In this document: positions 51,501 through 63,510 of the stretch, in pieces | Layout: the number at the start of each line of letters is the position of its first letter | How positions within the stretch are numbered: position 1 is the first letter of the stretch | Assembly (NCBI GenBank): GCA_003864495.1 | Contig: ML133471.1 | Span: 3,284,257 to 3,348,256 of the forward strand | Reading direction: 5' to 3' | DNA length: 64,000 nt | Origin: Nemopilema nomurai | Taxonomy: Eukaryota > Cnidaria > Scyphozoa > Rhizostomeae > Rhizostomatidae | The notes under the pieces: model-generated | Seen by the model: only the letters and a program-made list of their open reading frames with translations | The model's database searches: none | Told to the model about the DNA's origin: nothing | Translations under genes and position numbers: made by a program

Positions 51501-54500
51501 TAAACAGCCATGAAAGGCCCAGTGCCATTCACTGTAATGTTATGCACAGGAATCATCTGAAAGGATCAAAGAATGGGTACAAAATGAATACACACTTCAA
51601 GTAAAAGGTTCAACAAGCTTCGTATGCGCAACAATCTATTGTTTTCGTTATGGCCTTTATGGCATGGTGGATATGTACATGACTAAAATGCGGAACCACA
51701 CAGGCTCATCTGCAGGCAAGGCCGTTACGAATCATTAGCCAAAACGTCAAGGCAGATGAAACCAACGAACAGAGCGAAGGGAACGACAATCCAACTAGAA
51801 ATACCGTATCCAAATAGATTGATCTTGCGCAAGAGATGTTCGACATGCCTGAAATTTAACAGCAAACATATTTCAAAGGCGACAAAGTTATTGGGAAGAT
51901 ACAGGTACAAGTTCGAGAAAAGAATCTACCAGGGTATCATGCGACAAATTGCCACCGTCAAGGCCATTCTGACTTTTAAGAAGCCTTTTACCAAAGCAGT
52001 ACTGTGAATTCAAACTTGGAGATTTAAAGTTCAACAATAAAGAATATAGAATTGAAAGATTATACCGTGATCGGAAACCATGATGATGTTTGTACACTCC
52101 TCTAGCCCCCGCTCGGCTACCCCATTGATGAGCCTTTTCACCATATCGTCCACTCTTTTGATATCAGCGTTGTTCTATGAGGTGACAATAAATGATTTCA
52201 ATTTTCGTCAAGTGGCAATGAAGAAGACAACACCATGCACTACAACACTTATGCAAAATGCACAGATTAATCGGTTATTATAAATGAATTGAATAAACAC
52301 CAATTATCAGCTAATGTTGAGCAAGGCAGGATTTTGACTTTTTGATGGTTTCATGCATTTGCTGCGACTCGCGTCCTCATGTTGTCTTCACGCAAACAAT
52401 GTTAATAACAATCATAAGTGTAATGGCGATCAAAACAATTGACGTGTTGTAAATTTAAGTATACTCTAGTTTAGTGCCTTTACGGTAAACTCGCAATTTA
52501 TCTGGTAAAAGGCGTCTTTTTACGGGTTGTTGCAAATTGCACTAGTTCATGTAATACAGTTTTACTAAACAAAATCTTGAAATAATAATGGCTGCTAAAA
52601 AGATCGGCCAACACGTTTTTCTGTACATTCTGAAAATTATCAGTTGCTTCTTCAACGCATACAACTTCTGTTTTAGCGTGATTATCCTTCCTTCAACTCT
52701 TTCAGTTTATAAGGGATCATTATCATGGGCCTTTTGATACCTGAAAACTGTCCGGACCAAACTTATGCCCCGATGTGTCAGGGTGCTCAGTATACAGCGA
52801 GATGAAATGTGGTCTGCAAGAGAAGGAGACACTTGTCAGAAATAAAACGTCATCACCAATAGTGACAGCTTCGAAGTTTTCATTTACTTCCACCGTCGAA
52901 TTCTGTTTTGGCTTTGGACTTTGAGCTTGGCTTCGAACGATGCTTAGCTTCAAACCTTCTAAACATTGTAAACACAGACTTAGAGCTAATGCCCAACTTT
53001 TCAACATTTAAAGGTATAGAAGAAAAATTGTCTCCTGCCCCATTGCCTAGGCAGTAGGAAACGTGGAAATGCTGATACTGGGAGATATGTTACCTCGTCG
53101 AAGGATCCATGTCAAGCCACTGCAATACTTTATCTACTCTGTCTAAAAGATTTGTTTTCCTACGAAAAGACAAGGGGCTCTCAAATCAATCTGGTATGGA
53201 TAATGTTCAGAAAGCAACGCAAAGCCGCTTATTAAATTCATCTACTTGCTCAAAATATGATGGGTCTCTAATGGTTTACCTAAATTTCAAGCAAGACATT
53301 TTTATGTTCTGATATTGGGGAAAATTCAGAGATACCTTGATCAGAGATTGGGTAAACACACAAAATAAGAACTCTTCCCAACATACCCATCATCGTATGG
53401 AACCCAATAGTCAGGACGTTTGTCTGCAGGTAAAAATAGTAACGGTAATAAAAGTTAACAAAACGAGGTACCATTATGGTGATTGAACATGGTGGGCCAG
53501 CATGGCACTGCCCAAGACATCGGAACGAAATTAGTGAGGGGGGATTATGTCAGGTAGTACATTAGTCTTTTTGAGCAGCTGTGAGGCTTTCTGGGTGCAC
53601 CCTATCTTTTTAAATCGAAGACCAGCTAGCAGATGCAATGTGATTACATGGGAAGCCCACTTAGTGGGTGTTTCCACGCCTTGAGGTGGTTTAAAAGCGA
53701 CTTCCCAAGTATTCGAACAGAGTACCTTTCTCAATGTTTTCCGGCCAGAAGTAGTAAACTGCACTTCTTACTCCCTGCTTTCTTGCAGTTACCCATATCT
53801 AAGTAAACAGAAAATGCTGCAATTCAGGCAAAGATCTTAAAAGGTTAGCTTAGCGTTAGCTTTGCGGAAGACCCAGACTTACTTGTTAAAAAAGATGAAA
53901 GCAATGCAATTAAGACAGAATGTAGTTTTGCCATATAGCTGGTGGTAGCTAGAACAAGCGCACAGCCCTAACATATCATGTCCAAAAATAGTCTTTGTAA
54001 AAGTAATAGTATTTACACAAGAATTTTCTACAGAAAGATCAAAAGAACGGGAATTTCTTAGGGTTTTATTATCACGCTACCTGTTGTTTTGCTTTTGCAG
54101 TGCAATAACAATGTAGTCTATGATGAATTGACTTCTTGCAAAGAGATTCGTCCATGCAAAAATATATTCAGTTGAAAGAGCAACTGACGTAGTATACGAA
54201 ATGAGATTCAGCCCGCCTTTGATGAGTTGCAGCGTATCAAGTAAGTCATTTACCGGTTCACCAAGCCACCATTTTCCATCTTTTGAGGTTGGTACCCAGT
54301 AGGCAAATGACTCATTCTTCTCTGCACTCAGGAAAGAATTGGCGACGATGCCATGCGATTCAGGATACAGTCCCTAGCAAACATTGAACAACTGCATGTC
54401 AAATGATCACCTTTCCGCAAAGATACACGACAGCGAAGCTCAAGTGACACACAATCTATGCTTAGTCGTCTGGCATATATCAACTCAATTTTGATAAAAA

Positions 54501-57500
54501 CTGTGTTTTTTGGCATTGTGTTTCTACAATGGTGTGTACCAACATCTTTCGATCGATAAGATAATTACTAGGCATGGATGTCTGAAGTGTTTTAAAGCTA
54601 TTCTAAGATTCCTTGCAGTTTACCTGGTCTAATTAATTTGTTTGTCAACAAGGATGTTTGTTAGAATTATCTACCTGGCAGTTAAAGTTCAAAGGAAAAT
54701 CAAACACGGCCGACAATATAAAAAGTGCTGAATATTAGTATTGAAACTGCTCTCTAGGCTTAGAAAAGGAAGGACCTTTTGTACACAATTTCGCATGTGT
54801 AATACACATGTGACAAAAACAGACAGAGGAACACGATAAGAAAAGTGCCTCTTTGACGCGAGGTAGACTGTTGAACTTTAATTTGAAGCAATTACACAAT
54901 TGTACAAATATTTACAACTTTAATTGACTGAATACCCGGCTTTCATTTAGGAAAGATTATATTAGAAATGGACAGTGCTAGTTTAAATAGATAAAGTAAA
55001 TCATCACTTCCAAAAACAGTGAGACTATAGCTATAAACTATAGCTCAAAATAATTAGATACACAAAGCGAGCGACAGTGCTATGCATAAAGTGACTGTCG
55101 TTTACTCAACTGAAGTCAAACAGTGGCATCAAGGGACGGTAGCCACTTTCTTCTTTCTTTGATTCAACTCTTGGACTACGATCAGTGCAATGCGAGCAAT
55201 GAGAAGCACCGCTGCGACGATGAGCAGAGCCAGGTCAAAGGCCTGGTTGCCTTGGCCACCGGACCAGTGCGCCTTCAAAACGCCACTCAGAGCAACGATG
55301 AGGACGATGTACTCCGCAAGGACGTATCTTGTGTATTCTTGGTAAACAAAGTTTTCCAGTATAAACCACAGGATTGCAAACGAGAGGATTATAGCAAGGG
55401 ATGCTGTGGCGGCTTTACTGCCATCCATACCAAGGTTGTATTGTAAGTAGATTGTCAGGTTGATGCAGGTCGCAATTGAGACCCAAGTGGCATAGAAAAG
55501 AACGCCATTTAGGACAAGAATACGAGTGCACCAAACATCAAGCAGGTTCGGCTGGCCGCCTTTCCGTTCAGTATTCTTCAAATATTGGAAAAGGCCATTC
55601 GCTGCGTTGACCAAGCTCAAAACCAATGTTAAGGCAATGCCGAAAATCAGAGACAGGGACATTCCGAATTCCTCCCTGGCCCAAGCAAACAGCCAGAGAA
55701 TGTTGCAGGCACTGGACAGGATGTAGTAGCTAAAGAACTTGGCTGGTAGAATGTCGCCGAAGCTCTGTCTGACATTGAGGGTGAGCGAGTAGATTGTCCA
55801 AAGGATTTGCAGCGTGTAGATGACTCCCCAAATGGCGAATGTAGCATCACTTGGTGTTATTTCGGTCGGGTACTCTCTTGACACGTTGACTTGAGTCTTT
55901 GGAAAGAGCGGAGAAGGCTTGGTCGAAAAATAGCTGATAACAAGCAGGCCAATCAACGACAGAAAATTCACACCGATTAGGACCCTTTTCGCCCACATGA
56001 TTCCAAGGCTGCCTTTTTGACGATTGTGTGACTGCTCTCGACGGCTTCAAAAGCAACTTTAGATCTCAGCTCAAGCTTGATGTTTGATTTATACTGCCTA
56101 AGACTTGCATAAGCACATCTGCACATGACACCACGACACGAACCAGACCAAAGGCAATCCCCGTTGCATCCCGCGGATTAGGTCACGCACGATTAACCTG
56201 TCGATGTCCAAGTGTTTTCACGGGTTCCGTCAAAGACCCGTGACGTATGAACCTGGAGGGGGCAAATGAGCCATGCCCCCACCTTTTGGTAAACCATACA
56301 AAAGTTCCCCGGCTATAGCCAAAAGTGCCCCTTCGCAATAAAGGAATTAAGATTGTTCATGTGCCCCTTTTTTGCCCTGTTCCCCACTTTTTAGATGCTT
56401 TCTACGTCACTGGCAAAAAATTCATTACATCTTTATGTCAGAGCAGCATGGAAACGAAATCTACGCTAGCAAAGTAAAATTCAAACAGAGCCATACATAG
56501 ACATTTTTTGAGCCACGTGAATTTTTTAATATAGTGCCCAGCTTTAGAAACATAGAAAAAACACAGCATTATAAACTTCCAAACTAAACGGTGGAAGAAG
56601 ACGATGGTGCAAAGGTCAAAGAAAAACAATTATCATGTCCAATCTGAGAAGATTCCCCCTCAGCTTTGCACGGGTTTCAATACAATGTAGCCAACATGTT
56701 GTGTAATTGGAACCGAAGGAAGCTTACATAACCTTCGAATCAAGGTACCTGTTTGTATGAACACGTAACCTAGAGGCCAATCCTTGGTAGATTTGGCTGA
56801 CAAAAAAGACGCACGAATATTACAAAATCACAGCCCTACCAAAGCTTCAATTTGCGAATTGGTGAGCATAGAGCTTTGGGTGTGGTCAGCATTCTCCCTC
56901 ATTCTCGAAAGGCTCAAGTTTCGCGCATAAAGTATTTATCCTGGGACTTTTACGATTTGCTATAAAAATGGTTGAATTCTAAATGTCTCATGGCATATTG
57001 CGCAATGATATGCTGATCGTGCCAGGGCGTAGTATATATTCACTTCACTATCTCTAGGCTATACACTTCACATAAATAGAAGCGTCATTTGAATTGGTTC
57101 TCGCCAATGCCGAGGGCCTAACTCAGTGGTTGGTGCAAGTTGAAACGAGGCAGGTCCAAAGCAGGTTGCCATTTTGAACGGGGGCAAGTAGCCTGGCCTT
57201 ATAGGTCAATATAGAAGTACTTTTGTTAATCAATAACTTTATAGCGATTATCGTTTGAAAAGGGCAATTATTGAATAAAGATTCTACTTTGGTATTCGAA
57301 TGGACAAAACTCGGTCCAGATATTCCAAACCTTTTATATAATCTGTATATTGAAATTGCTTTCAAAGGTGAAGGGCAAGTATCATCTTCTGATTGGTTGA
57401 AAGATCATATAATTTATTGACTTTTCTAAAGACTAGGACTCATAGCTGAGATAATGCCTTAGAACACAACAGAAGCAGATACAACTTACAGTGGCTATAC

Positions 57501-60500
57501 TGTAAAGATTTGGGGATGACTTAGTAGGAAACTGGCTTCGCATTCCTTTCGCGCGAACACCATTTGTTGCTGAAAAGCAAAAAGAGTTATTTTTTCTCTG
57601 TAAATGTCCAAATAAGATTACATGAGTTACATATAAAGGAATGTGAGTTACAAAGAAATGTCCATCGCACTTTCAACAGAGAAGTCAAAAAGTCTAAAAC
57701 AAGGTTTAAGCAGCACTGAAGCTTTCCAAGTACACGCTTTTTTCGTAAGGAACCACTTTATAAGGAACCTACATGTAGAAGGCCGAAATATATAAAGAAC
57801 TTATGCTACTAAAAACGAAATCCCTAAGGAACTTTTCGTTTAGAAAATTTTTTATAACTGCAAGCATCAAGAGCTAAAAAGCCCGTTCCATTCATTTGCA
57901 GCACATACTCGCATAGATTGTTTGCTATTCGTGTGCCAAGTGCTTTATCGAGTAGTTTCCGCATAGTCTATCTTGCCCTTCTCTCTATTAAGTGTTAAGG
58001 CTTATTGGTGTGCAGTGAAAATTAAGGAACTTTTAAGGAACTTTTGGTACTAAAATCTGATGACTTGAGGTCTACGAATAAGGAACTTTTGGAACTAGGC
58101 CTTGTGGTAGGTTCCTTATAAAAAAGGGTGTATCGGATGGAACGATGCATGGCTTCTGGATCTTCTTTTCGTCCTGAGAAATGCAAGAGACCTTTCCTTA
58201 ATCCTTGATGTAAAAGGGCCGTTTAGAGGTTGGAAAACAAAGCAAAGATCCACATTCTATTGTTACTATTTTAAGGACGTTATGGAAAACTTTGGCCTAC
58301 GCCTGCTAGCACCGAGGAAATGAATGCAACCCACAAAGGCATCTTCTCGGCATCTTCTTGGTCGTTTTGACAGCCAAAAATGATTGAAATTTTGCCGTAA
58401 GTAGAAAACAAGTTTAAAAGGAAAAAACAGCTAGTAAAAATGGAAAAATGATATCTTAGTATTTTCTTTCAACTAAACGAAATATTCTTCAAACATTTAA
58501 TAAAGCGTTAGCTCGTCATTTGACACTCCACTCGATGCGCAGGAAAGTACTTTGAATTGGAGAGGTTGCTTTGCAATTGCAAATTGAAGCAACTAGTCAA
58601 AATTTTCGTTAAAAAACTATAGTTGCATTTAATCAAACCGATAAAAAGAGCACAATTTGGCAGAAATTTTGCTGTTTGAATAGTTTCTTTAAGCAAATTT
58701 GGCAGAAAATAGGCCGCAAACCGTTTCAGCCATCAGGCAACTCTGCTCTGAACAATATGACAAGGTTATGGAATTCCAAAGGCGAAGGTGAGTAAGAGTC
58801 AAATCCATACGCTGTGAGGGATGTGAAGGATGGACAACGACAAAGGCACAAGGGAGGTCGCAGCCCTGAGTATCAGCTAGAGACGACAAGGTGATGGCTA
58901 AGATGATGTGACTTGCTGCGTACTGTTGTCACCAATCAAAGTTGGCCAAGAACAGGCTGACTCCCTGGAAGCCAACGCACAGAGGGTAGCACTTGAGACA
59001 GAAGGTGGCCCATGTTGAAGAGCAATATCATAGTCAGCTAAAATACATAACGTCGTACAAAATTGAGGACCAGAGGGAATAGAATTGAGTTGAGTGAGTG
59101 ATTGAGCGAATGAGTGAGTGAATGAGTAACTGAGTGAGTGAATGAATGAGCGAGTGATTGAGGAATAAGAGTAACAAGGTAGCTGTCACTTGTTAGGCAT
59201 AAAAGTGAGAGTTTTAGCTGAGCTGATAACCACATGATCAGCATCAGAACGCAAAGCCTCTATGGAGGATTCATACTTTCAAGGGAAGGATTGAATCATA
59301 CCTAGTTTGTTTATCGTTGGTGAAAAACCTCTGTCCAGGTAATCTGCACGAAAGCCGTCCAAGTAGAGCAGAATCAGTGCAGGCCGGCTGAAACTAACGA
59401 AAATCAAACAATTAGAATGCAGACATGAACATTTTTACCTCCTAATATCAAACTCTTTTGAAGACCCATAACTAGCAAAGCTACCATCCAAAACCGAAAT
59501 ACCACGGTTGATTGTCCAGAACTATGACACTATAAATGAATGGTACTTGCTGACACATAGTACGGGGTAAATGTCTATCCTGGCAAATGGATAAACAGAT
59601 TAACCAATGTAATTTTCAAAGGACCTGTCAAACATAATTATGAGCATTTTCCATGTTCTTATTTTTTTATCTTAATATGAAATTGATTGATTGTTTTTGG
59701 TTGATTCGAGCAGCAAAATCTATTTCACTTCAATCTACACGACAAATGTGGGTTGCTGCTTGTGCTCTCAAGTTAAAAGGAAAGAGATTGTAATTTCCTT
59801 GCTAGAACTACATCATCATCAACTGTTCAACCTTCCAACTGCCTTTACCTGCTGCAGCCTTTACCTGTACCAAGTTTAGCAGTCCCTGTAATGAAATATA
59901 CAACATTTTATCACGGCTTGTCCAAAGGATTGAGGCTTCTAAATCTCTAGAATAGTATAGTTTCATTTCAAAACGCGGTTTAATTAGACAGCTTCAAAAT
60001 TGCGCACACATACTGAAGATAATATCCTCTTTAGTTCACTTCAATCTTAAATTCGAGTCGCTTGTAGCCGAAGCTATGATACAAATTGATATTAGAGTTG
60101 CGACAATAACTTCTGGTATACATGCAATTTTGATTTACTCATTCTAGCCTTTCTCATCCATGACACTCAGGGTACAACCCCCAGGGGGGCACTTGACGCA
60201 CGGGCACACGGGAGGCTCAGTCCGATACTTTGGACTAAATGCATACCCATACATTGGGTCCTGCAAAAACAATCAATACAATTCTAGTATTTCTAGGTAT
60301 CAAATTAAAAAACACTGATATTTTGGGGGTTTTGTGAGATTTCCATACCTGAATAAAATGTTCATCAGCTAAGGTTTTCTACCCATTGCAAGTCATGTGA
60401 CCATACTTTCTGGAAGTTTCAATGCTGCTTTTTGCTGATATTTTTGGGCGGCCTGTAAATTTCTTGGACTTACCAGCCCCACCCCCACCGTATGTCTGCG

Positions 60501-62024
60501 TGCCCCCACCCCGGGGTAAAACCTACCTGATTTCCTCACTGCAACTGCGATCCCAGTACTAATGCTAGCAATCACGACCAGAGAAATCAAAACCTAAAGT
60601 CAAAAGGTAATAAAATAACTGCAATTAAACAAAAATCAACCCTTTCCAAACACATTTAGATGCATCAGTGGTATATCATCAGTGGTATCAAAAGTGCTAT
60701 AACATAGGGCATTGACATTCCGCATTGAAGTCTCGTGCTAAGGCCTAGTGTGCGTGATGTGCGATTATATAATTCACTGTAAATAGTTTCTCTTGCTGGA
60801 AGAAATTATTGTCTCTGTACTAGTGGTGCCCGGGTGAACAGGACAGATTTAGAATCAGATTCCTATCAAATCCCGTGCTGCGTGTGATGTTTGTGTATTT
60901 TATTCTGCCTCTTAGAGTCCAATGAAAACGATCTAGTTCTACACACAGAGTAAGATAATGTCGACCCAATACTTACGATAGCAACAGTTTTCCTGGTGAA
61001 AAGACCATTCCCCGTTGCATTCTGGACGATAAAAATGAATTCTTGATGTGATTTTTGAAGTTCTATTAATTGAATTTCAGCTAAAAGAGCATAGACATGA
61101 GATTAGATTTAAGTTAATTCTTACCGTGTAATAATTTTGTAGGTAAACCAATATTTGAATTTTTAACAACATTTAAACTTCAAACCTGAACCGCACGTTC
61201 ATACATTTTCCCTTTGTGTAATTCCTTAGAGAAATGCTGCGAACACTGTTTTTTAAAAAACCAATGGACAAAAAATCGATACGCTAATTGGAAACGATGA
61301 AGTTTCAGGGTTCTAGATTAAAATTAGGATTAACAGTAGCGGATTACAAGTGGAAACACACTAATAAATTACTAATGCTTGCTGACGTCATGTACGATGA
61401 ACATATGACAATGTCTATGTGATGATACATATTTATTACCCTAAATTTTGCATTAGTTGACTTATGTTAGTATAAGTGCAGCACAGTCCATTCATCAACC
61501 AGAAGATATGGTTTCAGCTTGGAGTTGACTGGAACTTCGTTTAGCCGAAAATTCTACCGAGCTGGTCAAATCAGGTTCTTGTCAAAGTCAATATTAATCC
61601 GCTCTTCCACGCGTTCTGCTAGAGAACACAGCTAGGAGACTGTGACCAACTAAATACACGTCAAAGGTGTCACAAAAATTTACAACTGCATATCTACAAA
61701 CCAGGTTGGTAAGATTGATGAGTGTCAGCAATATTTGACGATAAAACATTCGGGTGCGGTCAGCATCACAGGCGAATTTAGATAACTCCCTATTTGGGAA
61801 ATTATGCTCAATGTTGTCCACAATTTCAATATTGCTTGCTTGCTACTGACCTTTATTTCAAATTTCCATTCAAAGCAAACAAGTATTTATAATTTGCAAA
61901 TGTCCACACAATGTATGGTTATTCTAAACTACTCTACCTGACAAACTGTCCAGGCACTTTTTGAATACTATCGGGTCAAATATCTTTGGTTCCATCATAT
62001 ACTAACCTCTTTTAAGGCCTCCAT
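45584..62024 (-). CDS. Ectonucleotide pyrophosphatase/phosphodiesterase (ENPP1-3 type) with nuclease domain
   Basis: Type II membrane ectoenzyme family hydrolysing extracellular nucleotides. Exons read: 62024-62007 (MEALKE, tentative), 61021-60977 and 60593-60527 (TM anchor [17 protein letters not shown]), 59387-59302 ([12 protein letters not shown]), 54373-54254 (GLYPESHGI), 53798-53726, 53423-53387, 53138-53094, 52813-52741 (EHPDTSGH), 52174-52066 (IIMVSDHG), 51848-51805, 51556-51487, 51339-51308, 51004-50950, 50663-50610, about 50220-50126 (GQHGYDN), 49632-49545, about 49145-48930 ([10 protein letters not shown]), 48019-47868, 47572-47446, 46958-46869, 46436-46307, 46117-45952, 45733-45584. 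Metal-ligand Asp and His residues are visible. The exon with the Thr nucleophile (TFPNHY region) was not found. Exons between TM and catalytic domain (somatomedin-B region) and borders near 51.0, 50.2 and 49.1 kb are unresolved. The nuclease domain keeps [16 protein letters not shown] and a downstream Trp-Glu block. One intron hosts the gene at 55129-55998. Confidence 0.9.
47355..47409. repeat. Two tandem copies of a 27-29 base unit
   Basis: TGACCTCTGACCTTG(T/C)AGCATAGAGGA occurs twice in a row in an ENPP intron, just beyond the donor of the DRGH exon. Confidence 0.85.
48480..48632 (-). mobile_element. tRNA-derived SINE-like element or tRNA pseudogene
   Basis: On the minus strand TGGCTCAGTGG (48620-48610) fits the pol III A box and GGTTTGAGTCC (48584-48574) fits the B box. 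The flanks ATGCAA and TTGCAT can pair as an acceptor-like stem. A non-tRNA tail follows towards 48480. Sits in an ENPP intron. A functional tRNA is unlikely because the anticodon arm is not clear. Confidence 0.55.
55129..55998 (-). CDS. Single-exon TspO/MBR-like multipass membrane protein
   Basis: Intact 289-codon ORF with no introns, by far the longest in the window. The protein is strongly hydrophobic, with about seven or more helices starting at residue 8 ([18 protein letters not shown]). It has the pattern [16 protein letters not shown], a Trp/Asn-rich CNILWLFAW and later [11 protein letters not shown], and ends in a basic tail ([11 protein letters not shown]). The Pro-x(n)-Phe-x-x-Trp-Gly-x-Ile-Tyr signature resembles TspO/MBR-related tryptophan-rich membrane proteins, but classical TspO is about 160 residues with five helices, so this would be an extended relative. 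Function unknown. Start ATG 55998 is supported by the hydrophobic N-terminus and a TATA box about 90 bases upstream. It lies inside a long ENPP intron, same strand. Confidence 0.87.
   Translation of the reverse strand: MWAKRVLIGVNFLSLIGLLVISYFSTKPSPLFPKTQVNVSREYPTEITPSDATFAIWGVIYTLQILWTIYSLTLNVRQSFGDILPAKFFSYYILSSACNILWLFAWAREEFGMSLSLIFGIALTLVLSLVNAANGLFQYLKNTERKGGQPNLLDVWCTRILVLNGVLFYATWVSIATCINLTIYLQYNLGMDGSKAATASLAIILSFAILWFILENFVYQEYTRYVLAEYIVLIVALSGVLKAHWSGGQGNQAFDLALLIVAAVLLIARIALIVVQELNQRKKKVATVP
56087..56093 (-). promoter_or_regulatory. TATA box of the single-exon membrane protein gene
   Basis: TATAAAT on the minus strand, 89-95 bases upstream of the ATG at 55998, a spacing that allows a transcription start near 56060 and a short unspliced 5' UTR. 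Confidence 0.6.
57731..58132 (+). mobile_element. Mariner-like MITE, copy C (most complete)
   Basis: 402 bp with inverted ends TACACGCTTTTTTCGTAAGG and (reverse) TACACCCTTTTTTATAAGGA, and TA on both sides. It contains several TAAGGAAC(T/C) motifs and no ORF. Same family as 15798-16114 (inverted) and 36693-36964 (truncated). Confidence 0.8.
59090..59165. repeat. (GAGTGAAT/GAGT)n degenerate microsatellite
   Basis: TGAGTGAGTGAATGAGTGAG-type tetramer run. It causes the SLTHSLTH-like ORF on the minus strand, which is not a gene. Confidence 0.9.
60150..60261 (-). CDS. Possible Cys-rich exon in the ENPP stalk region, unresolved
   Basis: After an acceptor (TTTTTGCAG) the minus strand reads [13 protein letters not shown]...[14 protein letters not shown] followed by a stop in the same frame. 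The position fits the region between TM anchor and catalytic domain, but the phase does not match the upstream TM exon and there is no GT donor before the stop. Could be an alternative terminal exon or unrelated. Confidence 0.25.
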
Positions 62025-63326
62025 CTCCAGCTGCTCCTGCAATTCCCCACCCTTGGAAAATGAAAGAATTGAATATCATTTACTGTTTAACTATGATAGA
62101 AAGATAATTTGACAGCTTATTTTAGTATACAGCCCTATTAGAGCTCTTCAGGCAACATTTATTTATTAAGCAAACCTCTTTCTAGATTAGCAATGGACAT
62201 AAGAACCTTTCTTTAGCACCACTTGTATTGGGACTTCCATTTTGTCGGGAAAATTCTAACCTCATCAGAAGACAACGATTACTGCATAATTATTGTATTA
62301 CATTGTTTTGAGATTTGCTTTGCAATGGTAGCATGTCGGCAAATTGGCGACATGATGCTGAATAGAGCAAAAAACAGACTTTTGGGTGAAATCACAACGT
62401 CAAAATATTTTCATTATCCACAACTTCATTTAAATATGTACTGAAACAAAAGAGTAAAATTAAGTGAATATAATTCCATTATATGAAGTGACAATAATAA
62501 GAAGTTTAACTTTTGAAAAAAGCTGACGTGTGAATATAGACTTACATAAGTAAATTGTCAAAAGCTGGCAATGTTTATTGTTTTATCTCAGAGCATTGCA
62601 TTAGCTTGTAAAATATATCACGATAACCTACAAAGTAATCTCTGGATAATTTAATCTAAGAAAACCTGGCAAATTGGGTTATACGATTAGCAATGATAAG
62701 TGCTTTTGCTCCGTCGATTAAAGACTTAGCGAAAATCGATGAAACCGAGATTTGAGCCACTTTTGAGTCATCAACGAATGCAAGAATGTTTGCATCATTT
62801 GCACAGGGGAAAAGAGTGTTCTAACGTAGAAGCGGTAACGCATCTGAGAAATACAATCTTTATTATGGCAATGGTGCTTGTCCCTGGTTTAGGAAATGTC
62901 ATCGAAATCCGTCATTTCAGTGTCCTCAATGAGTTTGTTTGCTCAGAACTGAAGGCTCTGCAAATGTATTTAGCAGCCAGGCTTGCAAACTCATCATCGA
63001 AAGGTTGATTGTTAGCAAATCTCAGGAACTGCTGCTTACATAAGCTGTTGGGAAATACTGGTACTTCGGCTGATCAAATCGGTGACTACTCTCAGGTGCC
63101 TAATAAAGGGTGGGGTCGGAATAAGCGGGGGAATCGGAAATCTGAGAAAAATATCAAAAGCGGGTGAGGGGGTTCGAAATAAGGACGAGCTCTGTTAGGA
63201 ATTAAAAAGAGGGAGTACCTAATAAAAGCGGGAGGTTAGAAAAAATCGAAGAATTACTGGTGATAATGGTCCTAATAGGAGCAGGGGGTTGAAAAAATCT
63301 AATAATCAACAAGGGGGGCGCTTTAG
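62025..63326. other. Upstream of ENPP, no gene seen
   Basis: Should contain the 5' UTR and promoter of ENPP. The ORFs at 62223-62444 and 62739-63008 (plus) lack family or splice support. 63100-63300 is a low-complexity stretch with repeated GGGG-TCGGAATAA motifs like a decayed transposon end. Confidence 0.4.
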
Positions 63327-63510
63327 TCACATTGGAGTAACGGACATTGTGACTGAGCCAATAGCTTCAAAGTAGGATGTCATGTGGCATTCTTCTGCTG
63401 TCAATGGACAAATCGCCTTGCAGCTATTTTCTTCATGACCATAGGTACACATAGGTACCCATATGGTGCAAGACGGAGTAATTCGTCCAACTGCGTCAGT
63501 TCTGTATATA
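63327..63510 (-). CDS. Possible 3'-terminal exon of a Cys-rich protein
   Basis: An open minus-strand frame that could start after an acceptor (ATATACAG) and read GRITPSCTIWVPMCTYGHEE with six Cys in all, ending in stop at 63327. The spacing of Cys looks like a secreted domain. No family recognised; the rest of the gene would lie beyond the right edge or upstream. Weak. Confidence 0.25.

Noticed and set aside
55123..55446. 107-codon plus-strand ORF
   Set aside because: Antisense to the 289-codon membrane protein gene; no own support.
59038..59244. [19 protein letters not shown] ORF
   Set aside because: Produced by a tetranucleotide microsatellite read in one frame.
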